Shown here: positions 19,018-29,887 of the stretch, one piece after another
How positions within the stretch are numbered: position 1 is the stretch's first letter
Layout: each line of letters begins with the position of its first letter
NCBI GenBank assembly: GCA_020744425.1
Contig: JAGMUV010000021.1
Span: forward strand, 434,001-498,000
Direction of reading: 5' to 3'
Length of the DNA: 64,000 nt
Source of the DNA: Dactylonectria macrodidyma
Taxonomy: Eukaryota > Ascomycota > Sordariomycetes > Hypocreales > Nectriaceae
The notes under the pieces: model-generated
Databases searched by the model: none
The model's input: only the letters and a program-made list of their open reading frames with translations
What the model was told of the DNA's origin: nothing
Made by a program: the position numbers and the translations under genes

Positions 19018-20860
19018 CTAAACACCCACGCAAACATACACATTCGCTTGCAGACCGGAGCAATCTGCGTTGACAGCAGGGTTCCATGAATAAAAGTCAG
19101 CCAGAGCAATGCCTTGGGCTTGCGCAAGATCATAACAGCCATCGCCCGAGACAACCTTATAAAAGGTGGTGCAGGATTCTGTCATGCCCGTCTGAATCGG
19201 GCTCGGCGTGATAACACCTGTCGCCGTCGTCGACGTGCTTGACACCCCATCCTTGGTAGTCGTAGCGGCGGTGGTGCTCGTAGCAGTGACGGAAGTTACA
19301 GCGCCTGAGATGCCGGCAGGGATACCGTCAACGTAGGTAGAAAGGCAATAATATGTGCCGAGCGACATTTTGGAGCAGTCTTCGCTGATAGACGGGTTCA
19401 TGGTATAGAACTCGTCGAAGGTAAAGCCCCAGGTAAGGAGCATGCCCTCACACGTGTCATAGTCTTCCGGTGCATACCACCGGGTACAGTTTTCTATTTC
19501 TCCGGCCGCGCGAGGGCTAGGAGGAGCATCCGTGTCTTCAGAGTCCGATGCTATCGAGTTGCGTGTTAACGGTGGGGCTGATCCTTGGGATCCAGGGGGA
19601 TCAAGACGCAACGCTTACTTTCTGTAGGTTCGGATAAGAGAACGCAGTATGAAGAACTCGTTGCCAGAGTGCAGGAATAATCAAAGTCAATGCTTGTAGT
19701 TTCGATTGCGACTGAGGAGGTCGCGACTTGAGCAGTGTCCGCGGCGGTGGTTTCGGCGTCATCAGCACAACCACACAGCTCATTCAAGAGCTGACTATCT
19801 CTAGCGATGGATGGGTTCCAAAGTACAAAATCCTGTGACTATCAGATATGAGCAGATACGGTTCTTCACATTGCAAACGCACTTCGCGTTCAACACCGAA
19901 AGTCATCGCCAAAAGCCAACAATCGGCGGCTTCCTCGTTTGTGAATTCAGGGAACCAAATATACCTGTAAGCAGAGTGAATAAACGTTACCATCTTAGAA
20001 GGTTATGTGCCCCTTACGAGTAACAGTCCACCCGCGTCTTGTTGGCAAGGGGGATGACTGCATCAGACGACAAATATCCCGCTAGGAGATCGACATATGG
20101 CACCTCGGTGGTGGGAGTCTTGACAAAAGGCGGACGTGTACTCGACCCGCCATATCCTGCATATGTTGAAATTTGTCCAACTGGTTGGACGCAATAATAG
20201 TAGTCCAGCCAGAGATTGGTGCAGTTTTCCCAGACCTGAGGATTCAAGAAGAGGCTGCAAGGGCAGAAGTATGAGCCACGATGCACGATAATTAGGTAGA
20301 AGAAGCTCACAAATCAACCAGAGTGATGCCAGAATATGTTGTGAGGGTGGCACAATCATCTCCAGCGGCGACTTGGTAATATTCTCCACATTTAGAGTTG
20401 GTATTGTCAGGAATTGGAGTTGGGACAGCCCTGGCAGAGTTAGCAATGTTGTGATTTCGACAAAGGTAAAGTAACGTACGCTACTGTGGTGATCACAGTC
20501 GTGGCTCCGATCGAGTTGCTTGACATGGCAAAATCTCCAAGGGGATTGCTGACGCAAATCTGAGTGTCTATATACGATTCAAGGTTTCTGGACTCTAATG
20601 TTAGCTATAGAATACCCTCAGGTAACTTCACAGCTTGGCAGGTCATAGATTGACAGCGCACACTTACGAGCAGGCGGCGTCAATCCCTAAGTTCCAAGCG
20701 ACGATTTGGGCGTGAGTAACATCTTGACTCCTGCCGATAGTGAAGCAGGTGTCGCCCGTCTTGGAAGTATACTTGGTGCTGGACGCAGCTCGAGGGAAGA
20801 GATCCACGACGGCGGCGACGTACCACACGAGATTATCGACCCTGGCGGTGACGACAACAC
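19018..20860 (-). pseudogene. multi-LysM protein gene (copy A), 5' end lost
   Basis: At least six exons with GT/AG introns encode, in order: a first LysM (YTSKTGDTCFTIGRSQDV, then IDTQICVSNPLGDFA), a second (CGEYYQVAAGDDCATLTTYS, then VWENCTNLWLDYYYCVQPVG), a spacer, a third (ENCTRWYAPEDYDTCEG, then SKMSLGTYYCL), an S/T-rich linker and a fourth (TTFYKVVSGDGCYDLAQAQG, then CSGLQANVYVCVGV). LysM domains bind chitin or peptidoglycan; secreted fungal ones hide or protect the wall. Here a transposase fragment on the other strand begins at 20862, exactly where signal-peptide sequence should be, and upstream sequence shows no hydrophobic leader. Without it the product would not be secreted by the usual route. 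The four domains are otherwise readable. Confidence 0.75.
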
Positions 20861-20861
20861 C

Positions 20862-21075
20862 ATCGGGCATCACTGGGTCCAGCGCTTCATCCAACACAAT
20901 CCAGAAGTCAAGAAGAAAGTATCTATATCTATTGAAGCCGCTCGTTCAAATGAGGCTACTCCCGAGATGATACGACCATTCTACGAGGTGCTGTCGCGGG
21001 AGATAGCAGATACGGTGTCTCTTCAGCTAATATCTACAACATGGATGAACACGGCATCACTGAAACCATCATGAA
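20862..21075 (+). pseudogene. pogo-family transposase fragment at the LysM 5' end
   Basis: The plus strand reads IGHHWVQRFIQHNPEVKKKV, then RSNEATPEMIRPFYEVL, the CENP-B-type HTH and linker of a Fot/Tan-like transposase. After a frameshift near 21015 SANIYNMDEHGITET follows, with the first catalytic D. It breaks off directly afterwards. Its start abuts the first surviving codons of the LysM gene. Confidence 0.75.
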
Positions 21076-21165
21076 ATGTGTACTATGCTGCGGCCAAGGT
21101 GAATCTTCAGCAGAAACTGCAAATAATCCTATCCCTATCTGCATAGCTAGGACGTTACTCTGTCT

Positions 21166-21932
21166 TCATCTGCCCTCAGCTCTTTCAACACGGCTCTCAA
21201 CCATGTCACCCTCGAACAGCCCTGCAATTTCTTTCGCACCCCTCAACCTCACATACCACCCTGTCACCTCTGGATATTCACGCCTCATACTCTTATCCAA
21301 ATATGCCGCAAATGCAAAATACATGACACTCCCAATCGCCACATCTGCAAGGCTCGGTCCACCTTCGCTCTTGACAAACCACCTCTTGCCCTTTATACTA
21401 GTCTCCATGTAGTCCATCCACCGCTTCATCTCCGCCGCGCTTAATCGTTCCACTTCCTCATCATACTCTGCGAAACCTTTCCTCCAGGCACAGAGTTTGC
21501 CGACTGTGGGATCGATGTGTAGTGAGGTGAAGAATATCCATTGCTGTACCAGGGAGCGCTCTTCGGGTGTGGAACCGAGGAGTTGCTCCTGTTTAGAGGT
21601 GGGAGCACGATCGGCGACGTAGGATGCTATGGCGTAGGACTCGGAGAGGTTGAATCCGTCAACCGTCTCAAAGGTAGGGATTTTACCTAGTGGGAACTTC
21701 GAGAGGAAGGAAGGATGCTTGTTTGACTCTCCAAATTTGAAGTCCGGGGAGATTGAAAGTTCTACTCCAGCGATGGCGGCCGTGGCAATGATCTAAGTCA
21801 AACGATTCTTGTCAACCTGCTAATCCAAGTGCAGATGGATATCGATCTGTGTCTAGTCAAGGAGAACCCTGAGGTTACCTTCCGGATCCGCGGGTTAATA
21901 GGAACGGCATGGAGGGTACCGATCGGCGCCAT
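21166..21932 (-). CDS. glutathione S-transferase, EF1-gamma-like N-terminal type
   Basis: Two exons, 21932-21879 and 21792-21166, split by an 86-base GT-AG intron, give 226 residues. It starts MAPIGTLHAVPINPRIRK, continues TAAIAGVELSISPDFKFG and FLSKFPLGKIPTFETVDGF, then NLSESYAIASYVAD: the thioredoxin-fold GSH-binding half with the SES/A motif. The helical half follows (LVQQWIFFTSLHIDPTVGK, then FAEYDEEVERLSAAEMKRW). The family conjugates glutathione to electrophiles; the EF1-gamma-like N-terminus is shared by fungal stress and detoxification GSTs. The elongation-factor C-terminal domain is absent, so it is not translation factor eEF1B-gamma. No damage is seen. It sits between transposon remnants. 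Confidence 0.88.
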
Positions 21933-22096
21933 TGTCAGTATATTGAATCGTGTAACGTCGATTTCCTTGCTTTTTAGAGCTTACATCCGGCGATTTCTCC
22001 TATTTCTTTCATCATTCTTTTATATCTTGAGCCGGTATAATACCATCCGAATGCTGACTGCCGCTGTTGCATCTAGGAGATGGAAGTGATCATGTG

Positions 22097-22363
22097 TGTG
22101 AGAAGCTCTTGCTATTCTTCCTATCTAATGAGGGTCTTTGGGTCAGTCTTATAGATTAAGAGACTGATGATGACCTCGGACAGCCAAGAGGGTCCGGATG
22201 CTACGGACTATTTGACTTTATTTAGCTATCCTCCTGATCATAGCTTATGACGAAGCTGATGACGAGGCCAGTGACGAGGAAAGTGGCTGTGGAACCTTAT
22301 GATGAAGGGCAGAAAGCTTGACTGTTGTCATAGCTGCTAAATCCGATATCCCGAAATGTGACA
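22097..22363 (+). repeat. LTR-like dispersed repeat, copy 1
   Basis: About 267 bp, beginning TGTGAGAAGCTCTTG and ending CCCGAAATGTGACA (TG...CA). A diverged copy lies inverted at 31558-31834. A purine-rich run (AGGAGATGGAAGTGA) precedes it, like a polypurine tract before a 3' LTR. No target duplication is evident, so it is a decayed solo or partial LTR. Confidence 0.55.
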
Positions 22364-22567
22364 GCCGCATTTATAATCAGGAACAGGTGGCATCCACTTA
22401 TTCGCGGACATGAGAGCGGAAGTGGGGTGGCAGGACACCGTGTCAATTGGCATTCATCTAAGAATGGATGGTCAAACCTCTTCTATCAGGACGTACCGGG
22501 GGGGGGGGTAATTGGATATGTGACAACACACTTTATATAAGTTAACTTACTCATACTTAAGGAACTA

Positions 22568-24431
22568 TAACGTACTTGATAAGCATGCGCCGCATCCAAG
22601 TATGCGCCGCACTTTTCCCTCTTACACTTAACTATTTACTTCATCAATCAAATCTCAACCACGAAGCATGCCACAGCAAAATACCGAAGCTAGAACGCTT
22701 CTCGCCCTTAAAGCCCTTCAAAATGACCCAAAACTAAGTATCCGACGCGCCGCATCGATATACGAGGTAGATGAGCGAAGGCTACGTCGCCGACAGAATG
22801 GGATTCAATCTCGACGCGATTGGATCCCCCAATCGCGTCGACTAACCGATTTAGAGGAACAGATCATTATTCAATTCATTGTCGACCTGGATTCGCGAGG
22901 ATTTCCCCCGCGACTGCGTGGTGTTGAAGAAATGGCCAACCGACTGCTCGCTGACCGCGACGCGTCACCAGTCGGCAAGCGCTGGGCCTCCAACTTCGTC
23001 AGGCGACACCAAGAGCTCAAGACGCGTTTTTTTCGTAAATACGACTATCAGAGGGCCAAATGCGAAGATCCGACTATTATTCGCAACTGGTTCAGGCTCG
23101 TGGAGAACATAATCGCGAAGTATGGTATCGACCTTGCCGATATCTATAACTTTGATGAGACTGGCTTTATGATGGGCGTTATTGCAAGCGGAATGGTCGT
23201 CACAGGCGCAGATAGGCGTGGAAACCCGAAATCAGTGCAGCCTGGAAACCGAGAATGGGTTACGGTCATCCAAGCGATTAATGCAGAAGGCTGGGCAATC
23301 CAGCCGTTCATCGTGGTTGCGGGCCAATATCACCTCGCCAGCTGGTACCAGGAAAGCAACCTCCCGGGCGATTGGGCTATTGCAACGACTCAAAATGGCT
23401 GGACTGATAATGAGACGGGTCTTGAGTGGCTCAAGCACTTCAATCAGCATACAAAGGATCGATCAATCGGTCGCTATCGTCTTCTAATCCTCGATGGGCA
23501 CGAAAGTCACCACTCTGTCGACTTTGAGAAATATTGTGAGGAGAATCGGATCATTACGCTTTGTATGCCGCCTCATTCGTCTCATCTACTTCAGCCTCTT
23601 GATGTCGGGTGCTTTGGGCCGCTTAAAACCGCCTATGGTCGAGCAATTGAGCAATTGATCAGATGCTCTATAACTCACGTTTCAAAGACCGAGTTCTTCC
23701 CAGCCTTCTACACTGCCCACGCAGCCGCCATGACAAGGAGTAATATTGAAGGAGGTTTTCGAGGGGCCGGACTTGTTCCCTTAAACCCAGAGAATGTCAT
23801 ATCGAAGCTTGATGTGCAGCTACGGACTCCAACACCGGCTGCAGAGGAGGTCGGCCTCCCTGACCCTTGGGTCTCAAAGACCCCAAAGACAGTGCTTGAG
23901 GCCAGTTCACAGTCTGAATACCTTAAAAGACGAGTAAGAAGACATCAGAGCAGCTCTCCAGCATCAATTCTTGAGGCGCTTGAGTCATTTACTAAAGGAA
24001 CAAAGGCAATAATGCATCAGATGGCATTATTGAAGTCTGAGGTCCACATCCTTCGACAGGCAAATGAGACTCTTAGTAAGCGGCGCAGAGCGAAAAGAAC
24101 CCGCCTACGTAAAGGAGGGAAGATGACTTTAGATGAGGGGAGGGATGAGATGGATCAGAGAGATGTTGATGCGCAGGTAGTGGCTGAATCGTCGAGAAGT
24201 GGTGGTAGAGGGAGGTCGGCGCTGCCGAGGGAAAGGCGCTGTGGAACTTGTAGAAAGGCTGGTCATAATGCAAGGACCTGTCAGGTTGTAATTGAGACCT
24301 CTGGAGAAGAGCATAGCGATTAGTTTTAATTGATTTGATGTTTTGTTGTGGTTTTATTGAGGTTTTAATTTTGAAGGTGAGGAAAAGTGCGGCGCATACT
24401 TGGATGCGGCGCATGCTTATCAAGTACGTTA
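22568..24431 (+). mobile_element. pogo/Fot-type transposon copy 2, intact
   Basis: 1864 bp including TA duplications at both ends. The inverted ends are ACGTACTTGATAAGC and its complement, each followed by a doubled GCATGCGCCGC/GTATGCGCCGC motif. It encodes an uninterrupted transposase. It is the same length as copy 3 at 61339-63202. Confidence 0.92.
22668..24323 (+). CDS. pogo-family transposase, intact
   Basis: 551 residues. A psq-type helix-turn-helix lies at 8-45, a CENP-B-type HTH at about 78-125 (RGVEEMANRLLADRDASPVG, then RWASNFVRRHQELKTRFF), and the DDE catalytic core has D163 (NFDETGF), D276 (LLILDGHESH) and D312 (LLQPLDVGCFGPLK), giving DD35D. A coiled stretch (QMALLKSEVHILRQANETL) precedes a basic segment and a C-terminal CCHC knuckle (CGTCRKAGHNARTC). 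It cuts and pastes elements bearing the terminal repeats. No intron is present. Its ends and frame are intact, so it is potentially active and could mobilise copy 1. Confidence 0.95.
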   Translation: MPQQNTEARTLLALKALQNDPKLSIRRAASIYEVDERRLRRRQNGIQSRRDWIPQSRRLTDLEEQIIIQFIVDLDSRGFPPRLRGVEEMANRLLADRDASPVGKRWASNFVRRHQELKTRFFRKYDYQRAKCEDPTIIRNWFRLVENIIAKYGIDLADIYNFDETGFMMGVIASGMVVTGADRRGNPKSVQPGNREWVTVIQAINAEGWAIQPFIVVAGQYHLASWYQESNLPGDWAIATTQNGWTDNETGLEWLKHFNQHTKDRSIGRYRLLILDGHESHHSVDFEKYCEENRIITLCMPPHSSHLLQPLDVGCFGPLKTAYGRAIEQLIRCSITHVSKTEFFPAFYTAHAAAMTRSNIEGGFRGAGLVPLNPENVISKLDVQLRTPTPAAEEVGLPDPWVSKTPKTVLEASSQSEYLKRRVRRHQSSSPASILEALESFTKGTKAIMHQMALLKSEVHILRQANETLSKRRRAKRTRLRKGGKMTLDEGRDEMDQRDVDAQVVAESSRSGGRGRSALPRERRCGTCRKAGHNARTCQVVIETSGEEHSD

Positions 24432-24619
24432 TAGGTAGCGATGGTTCGGTCGGAAGCTTAAGTGCAAGTGCCTGGCTGACATTTTTGGCCACTTTTGGCC
24501 TAGCCCGCCGGATGGGGTCATCTGGGTCAGGGGACAATCGAGCCTCTCTTCTCCGTCCCTCTACGGTCCACGCTCTCTTTTCAGCGTTTTCACGTTTAAT
24601 CTAGCTTCCTGCAGATATC

Positions 24620-25724
24620 ATGGAGCTGCCCCCCTCTCACACGTGTTGCCATGGCAAGTCGAGCGGTGCCGATGCCTGCCAGGCAGACGCCGAAGCCAAG
24701 AAACAGCAGAAACGGGTCCAGAACCGGGTGAATCAAAGAGCACATAGTGAGTTAATGGGATGCACTAAGCCCACGCTTTACGCCTTCATCTCCTCGGCGG
24801 CAGCATGTACTTACCAGACTCACCCCAGGGATGCGACTCAAGGCGAAAGAGGCCGATACGCCCCCAGGCCCTCGCCCATATCGGGTTCATCGTTGGCGTT
24901 GGCAATTCCCAGAGCGAAATGTCCCCGAGGCCCTGTCGGAAGTCGCAAACGCACCCACTGTTCCGAGCTCTCTGCGACCATCTCCCGCTGGCGAACTGCA
25001 ATCGTTGCCCCTGGCGGGAATCGTCTACCGGGGGCGAGACAACACTGTCATCTCGGCGGAATCCGACGCAACACATTATGTCGAATTTCGTCCTTCCGCC
25101 GACCATTTCCTTCATCTTATCCGCTACAACGTCTTCCGAGGACTCATCTCGATTAGGTCGATGCTCAATCTCTTAACCATGAAGGTAGATGCGCCTTTTG
25201 AAATGCCCGCAGAAATGTCTGCGGCATCCCACACAAGTGGGCCATGTTGGGGCTCTGCAACTATTTACCCTGTCCACCCGAGCATCCCCAAATGCCTCCT
25301 GCCAACCACTTCACAAATGAACCACCCTCACTCTTTCTGGATTAATATGATTCCTTTCCCACAACTCAGGGATAACCTCATTAAATGGGAGGCCTCTTTT
25401 AACCACTTGGAGTTCTTGTATGATCTTGTTGGAAGTCTTCTCGGTAGCATATCACCTGGACAGCAAGGAGCCTTTGACAAACCTCCAACATCTAGCCAGC
25501 TGATAGTCTGTGAAGATGATACAGATGAACTAACTGCTGGCCAGCAAGGGCTTATTGTGTGGGGGGAGCCACATGAGAAGGAAAATTGGGAAGTGACGCC
25601 TGGATTTCTAAAGAAATGGGCGTATGTCTTAGATGGCTGTGAGGAGCTTGTATATATCAGTAACCGCTGGAGGATAGTAAGAGGAGAGGAGCCCTTACAA
25701 CTTATTCAATCTAGAGCACTGTAA
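24620..25724 (+). CDS. bZIP-type transcription factor with DUF3425
   Basis: Two exons: 24620-24746 and 24829-25724, joined by an 82-base GTGAGT...CCCCAG intron. The basic region reads KKQQKRVQNRVNQRAHR, then MRLKAKE across the splice. The leucine zipper is short or lost, as usual in the DUF3425 class. The C-terminal DUF3425 domain spans about residues 125-335, with HFLHLIRYNVFRGLISIRSML, HPHSFWINMIPFPQLRDNLI and the closing NRWRIVRGEEPL. Members are fungal regulators, some of stress or pathway genes; this one has no known target. It lies 0.7 kb from a reductase and 3 kb from a P450. The start at 24620 is the first ATG in frame. Confidence 0.85.
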
Positions 25725-26415
25725 TGGAGACCATAGCTCTGCCAGTTCGTCGGCGTCGAGGGCGGCACCAGCCCATCATGGGTCATCGAGGCTGTCGCCG
25801 ACTTGTTTATGAGCATGAGGTTTTCACACGGAGTGGATATGGGTACATTGCCTAAGTTACGACACAGCAAACACACTCAAAGGGACAGCAAACACCTAAC
25901 AGTATCCGTAGTTGCGCAAGCAATAGTCCTCGGCCGAGGCCAAAGAAGACGAAAACTCTCAGCCAGGCTTTCAGTATCAGGTACGGAGAAGCTTGCTGGA
26001 GCTGGGGTCACTGTTCTGAACCTTGGCACCCACTCCGCGGGCTAGGCTAGAAAAGGCAACGTCACCAATATCCGTCGTGACCAGGAGACTGCTATATCAT
26101 CGCCGCTGGACTTTAAGATACAAGACTTCAAGTCAAAAAATGCAATTGCCATTATGTAAACAGAGGCACTTCACGTAGAGGATACAAATCTAGAAGTGTG
26201 ATTTAGGTGTAGCTTCAAGTACCTCAGGATTCGATGCACAGGGTGTCGTAAGTTCGCTGGGTAGCTGGCTAATCGCAGCACGCATGACGACGATCGTCAT
26301 TGCCTAGCCTTAGATTAGTGGGCGAGGAACGGGTTGCTCGGTCCGGAACTGATCCTAGCGGCCAATTAATCACGAAAGTATGCCCATTCAATCTAAACGC
26401 ATGTCATCCTACTTA
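25725..26415. other. intergenic, no gene recognised
   Basis: A single open frame at 25803-26045 (+) has no recognisable family. The stretch lies between the stops of the convergent bZIP and reductase genes. Confidence 0.4.
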
Positions 26416-27489
26416 TCACTCAAGCGGCTGCTGTAGCACAAGTTTGCCAAACGCTCCCTGCCTAGCTACCGTCTGGAGTTGATCCAGCGCCTCTTCTGCC
26501 CTCCCTTTGAAGACTCGCAACCCCGGCAACCTAAACTCCTTTCCATAATGATTTACCACCCATTCAGTAGCCTGCCACATCCTTTCCGCCTCGGCGGGCT
26601 TAGCTTGGAAAACAAGGGGCTCTGGTGCTCCAGGGATATCAAAAACGAGCTTGTGGTGACGTACGGCGAGGCATATTTCGCTTTCTGGACGGTTACTGGC
26701 TACGAAGTTGACAAAGGCAAGCTGAATATCGCCTTTGAAGCCAGCTAAAGAATCTAGGAGGAGGCGCGACGAATCAGGTGTACCCGCTGTATCGAATCCC
26801 CAAAGTCGTGTGTCGCCAGCCTCCTGTATAGCTCGTTTGACTTGCTCTACCACGGATTCGTCGTGGTAGTCGAAACAATGTGTTGCACCGAGCTCTCGGA
26901 GGAGCCCATGCCGAGAAGATGACGCCGTGACGATGATAGATGTAACACCGATTGCGCGGGCCAGCTGAATGGCGGATATCCCAACGGCTGTCCCGCCACC
27001 CCACACCACCAACGTGCCTTCAACCTGGCCGTGGCCGCTCGACGGCAGGGGGAGCTTGAATAGGTGAAAGAGGGCATCATTGGCGGTTTGCACAACGGTT
27101 GTCAGAGCAGCGGCGTCGGGGAGTGGCAAGTTCTCTGGGACTTTGAAGATACCAATTGGCGGTCTAGAGATGTACGACTGATGAGTCCCGAAACGAAGGG
27201 GTTGGTCACCATCGTAGCTAGTATAGCCGGCTACAATGTCATCGACTTTAAATCCAGAGCCATCTAGCCCCGGAGATTCAAGGACGCGGCCACAAAAATC
27301 GGATCCGAGGACAAAGTTGCGGTACCCAAGATAATTCACTATCCGGAGATCCGAAGGGTTGGAGCCGGAGAAGAGAACTTCTATCAGGATCTCGCCCTCT
27401 TCCGGCCTGGCAGCCGGGAGGTCGCGCCGAATGACAACCTTGCCTTCGTTATCGGCATAAAGTGCGGGGCCCGTGACGTTAGTCGCCAT
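26416..27489 (-). CDS. medium-chain dehydrogenase/reductase, trans-enoyl-reductase type
   Basis: A single-exon 357-residue protein. The GroES-like N-terminal half has EILIEVLFSGSNPSDLRIV and VLGSDFCGRVLESPG. The NADPH-binding Rossmann half has LVVWGGGTAVGISAIQLARA, then VTASSSRHGLLRELGATHCF. No zinc ligands typical of alcohol dehydrogenases are seen. This layout is that of the zinc-independent MDR subgroup, which includes the trans-acting enoyl reductases (LovC/ToxD-like) that serve polyketide synthases, and stand-alone quinone or alkenal reductases. The substrate is unknown. It is the next gene downstream of the P450, on the same strand. No damage is seen. Confidence 0.88.
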   Translation of the reverse strand: MATNVTGPALYADNEGKVVIRRDLPAARPEEGEILIEVLFSGSNPSDLRIVNYLGYRNFVLGSDFCGRVLESPGLDGSGFKVDDIVAGYTSYDGDQPLRFGTHQSYISRPPIGIFKVPENLPLPDAAALTTVVQTANDALFHLFKLPLPSSGHGQVEGTLVVWGGGTAVGISAIQLARAIGVTSIIVTASSSRHGLLRELGATHCFDYHDESVVEQVKRAIQEAGDTRLWGFDTAGTPDSSRLLLDSLAGFKGDIQLAFVNFVASNRPESEICLAVRHHKLVFDIPGAPEPLVFQAKPAEAERMWQATEWVVNHYGKEFRLPGLRVFKGRAEEALDQLQTVARQGAFGKLVLQQPLE

Positions 27490-28107
27490 GTCTGTTGATC
27501 CTTTCTGGAAACAGTAGATTGATACGCTTGATGGAAGTAGATATGAATAGAAATTTAGGAGCGATAGAAAAGATTATGTCAATGAATAACTTGAACAAGT
27601 GGGAAATTTCAGCCTTTTTATACTAAGAACATTCTGCTAGTGCCCCTCGGTGGATACTCCCAGTCCAGTCCGCAATCTTGCGGACTTTTTGACGGACTTT
27701 CGGAGAACGATAAAGGTACTGTAAGAATAACAAGGGGCCGAAAGCTAAATGGATGCTAAAATGCTGCTACAACGGGTAGGCCCACCGTATTTGCTTCGTT
27801 CACTCATGCTGGAACATCAGGGCTCCAGGGAGTCACGTAAGAAATAAGGGGGCTCGCCGAGCCTCCGGCCGGCGAGCCCGTATTAGGAAGTAAAGGAAAG
27901 CTAGACCTCCCTGACCTCGAGGGGCGGGAGCTACAGTCAACAGATACACAATACATACACATGTTCAAGGTCATCAAGTGGTCATACAAGCTATCTGACA
28001 AGTACCTGCTAAGAAAGAAAAAAAGGATAGAGCGAGAGAGAGAGAGACATTCCTATAACGGAATCGGAAAGATTGTATACGAGACACCCCAATATTTCTC
28101 ACGAAAT
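27490..28107. other. promoter region of the reductase and P450 3' end
   Basis: Holds a purine microsatellite (28025-28050, GAGAGAGAGAGA) and CTTTTTATA about 125 bases upstream of the reductase ATG. A GC-rich inverted stretch lies near 27852-27880 (GCTCGCCGAGCCTCCGGCCG, then GCGAGC). No frame of interest. Confidence 0.4.
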
Positions 28108-29887
28108 CTAATATACCTTGCCGTGATTGCCACCCACGGTAAGCATTCCCTGGTTTCCGGTGCCTGCTGCCGTATCGCAGAGTTTCAGCCGGAGCACCAA
28201 GGGGGTCTTCTCCCAAACGAGGAACGACGGCTGAGTCTCGTGCCAGTCATCATATGCACCATCCAACTCGAAGTCAAAACGGTAGAACATGCGGGCGGCG
28301 ATGACGCGCATCTCGGAATAGGAGAGGTTCTTGCCAATACAATCGCGAGTGCCATAGCTGAACGGCTTGAAAACGGATCGGTTGTCGTCGTCGAACTGGG
28401 GGTCATGGAGAGGATGTGTGGAGGGTAGCCAACGTTCGGGTCGGTAAGAGTCCGGGTCCTTGAAGTTATCGGGATTGCGGAAAGTTGCCCATTGGTATAC
28501 AGAAACGAGTGTCTAGTGTGGACAAGGTTAGCAGGGTGTCATGGCGCACGAAGCATGGGGACAAGGGTCTCAAAAATTTGGTGTCAACTTACTCCAGCGG
28601 GCACGAATTTACCGGTGATCATGTCACCCGGAGACATACGTGGTGGGGTCTCGGCCGCAGGGGGGTAGACTCGCAGTGCTTCCTCAATACAACTGTGGAG
28701 GTACTGGAGTGAAGAGGTGCTACGCATGTTGATCTCGGACTCGTCCTTGAACGCAAATCGGATTTCCTCGGCCAAGGTCTTGTATGCCTTGGGTGTTCGG
28801 CAGATGTAAAAGAAAAATCCAGATAGTGCGGTGGCCGTTGTCTCGCTGCCCGCTATGATCAAAATTGGGGCGTTCAACAGGATCTCCATGTCCGTCATTC
28901 CTTTTTCTCCCTCTCTGTTAGCCTTCATCATGTAGGTCATGAAGTCGCGGCGCCCGGGCTCGGTCCCAAGTGCCATACGCGCCTTTGCCTTGTCCATGGC
29001 AAATTCACGTTGTGTAGTCGCCTTCTTGATCTCCTCGGTCCCCGTCGTTAGCCAAATGAGTGGGCGTAGTAGAGGGTACGCGTCGAGGAACCGCCGTCTC
29101 GCATTGCCCCTGATACCATCAAAGATATCCAGAACCCATGGATGATAGTCGCTACTGCTGAGGCTGTGAAAAGAGTCGGCAAATGTTAAGTCACCAATGA
29201 TATCAAAGGTCGTAAAGTTCAACCACTTTATAATATCGACAGACTCGTTGCTCTTGGCACGTTTGGTGAGCTGTTCTATCAACAGGTCGATGTATTGCTT
29301 GATGATCGACTCCTGTTCATACATGGCGGCTTCACTGAAGGCATGGCCCAGTTGGCGACGCTGGCGACGATGGATGTCGCGTGGAGCCCCGAGAATGGCT
29401 CTCCAGTCGCCGTTGAAGAAGAATCCCGGTACTTTCGAAAACTCTTCTTTGCCCGCGACTCGGTGCGCGTAAACCTCCGGCCAGCCCACAGAGCCATCGA
29501 GCGCGAGACGATTCGGGGCGATGCGTATGACTGGTCCGTATTTGCGATGTAGACTAGCGACATCGCGAACCCACAGGCCTTTTATATGGTTGCGGTATAG
29601 ATAAGGTAGGTTTGTAGCGGCAAGGTACCTGGGGCCGGGAAATTTGGACAGTGGGTGAAACCATACGCGGTAGATGATGAGTCCAACGCGCCAGAGGACG
29701 AGCTAGCAGATGTGTCAGACATGACGCGCAGAATGACAACTAAGGTTTGTGCTTTGTGCAAGTGTAGAGGGAAAGATGGATGAGAACATACCAACGCCAG
29801 GCCCAAGGCAGGCAAGTCCTTGACTCGGATGCGGCTGCCCAGGTTCTCCGTCGAGGCGCTAAATAGAGGAAATTGTGATGTAGACAT
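28108..29887 (-). CDS. cytochrome P450 monooxygenase
   Basis: Three exons, 29887-29792, 29702-28593 and 28512-28108, with GTATGT and GTAAGT donors and CTAG acceptors, give 536 residues. An N-terminal membrane anchor (ALGLALLVLWRVGLIIYRVW) is followed by the hinge FHPLSKFPGPR. The I-helix oxygen-activation motif is AGSETTA, the K-helix ExxR is EEALRVYPP, and the haem loop is FSYGTRDCIGKN with the axial cysteine. All parts of a microsomal class II P450 are present and undamaged. An in-frame ATG 69 bases further up (29956) is possible, but the 29887 start gives the usual short leader. It needs a P450 reductase partner encoded elsewhere. The substrate is not predictable; secondary metabolism is likely. 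Confidence 0.93.
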
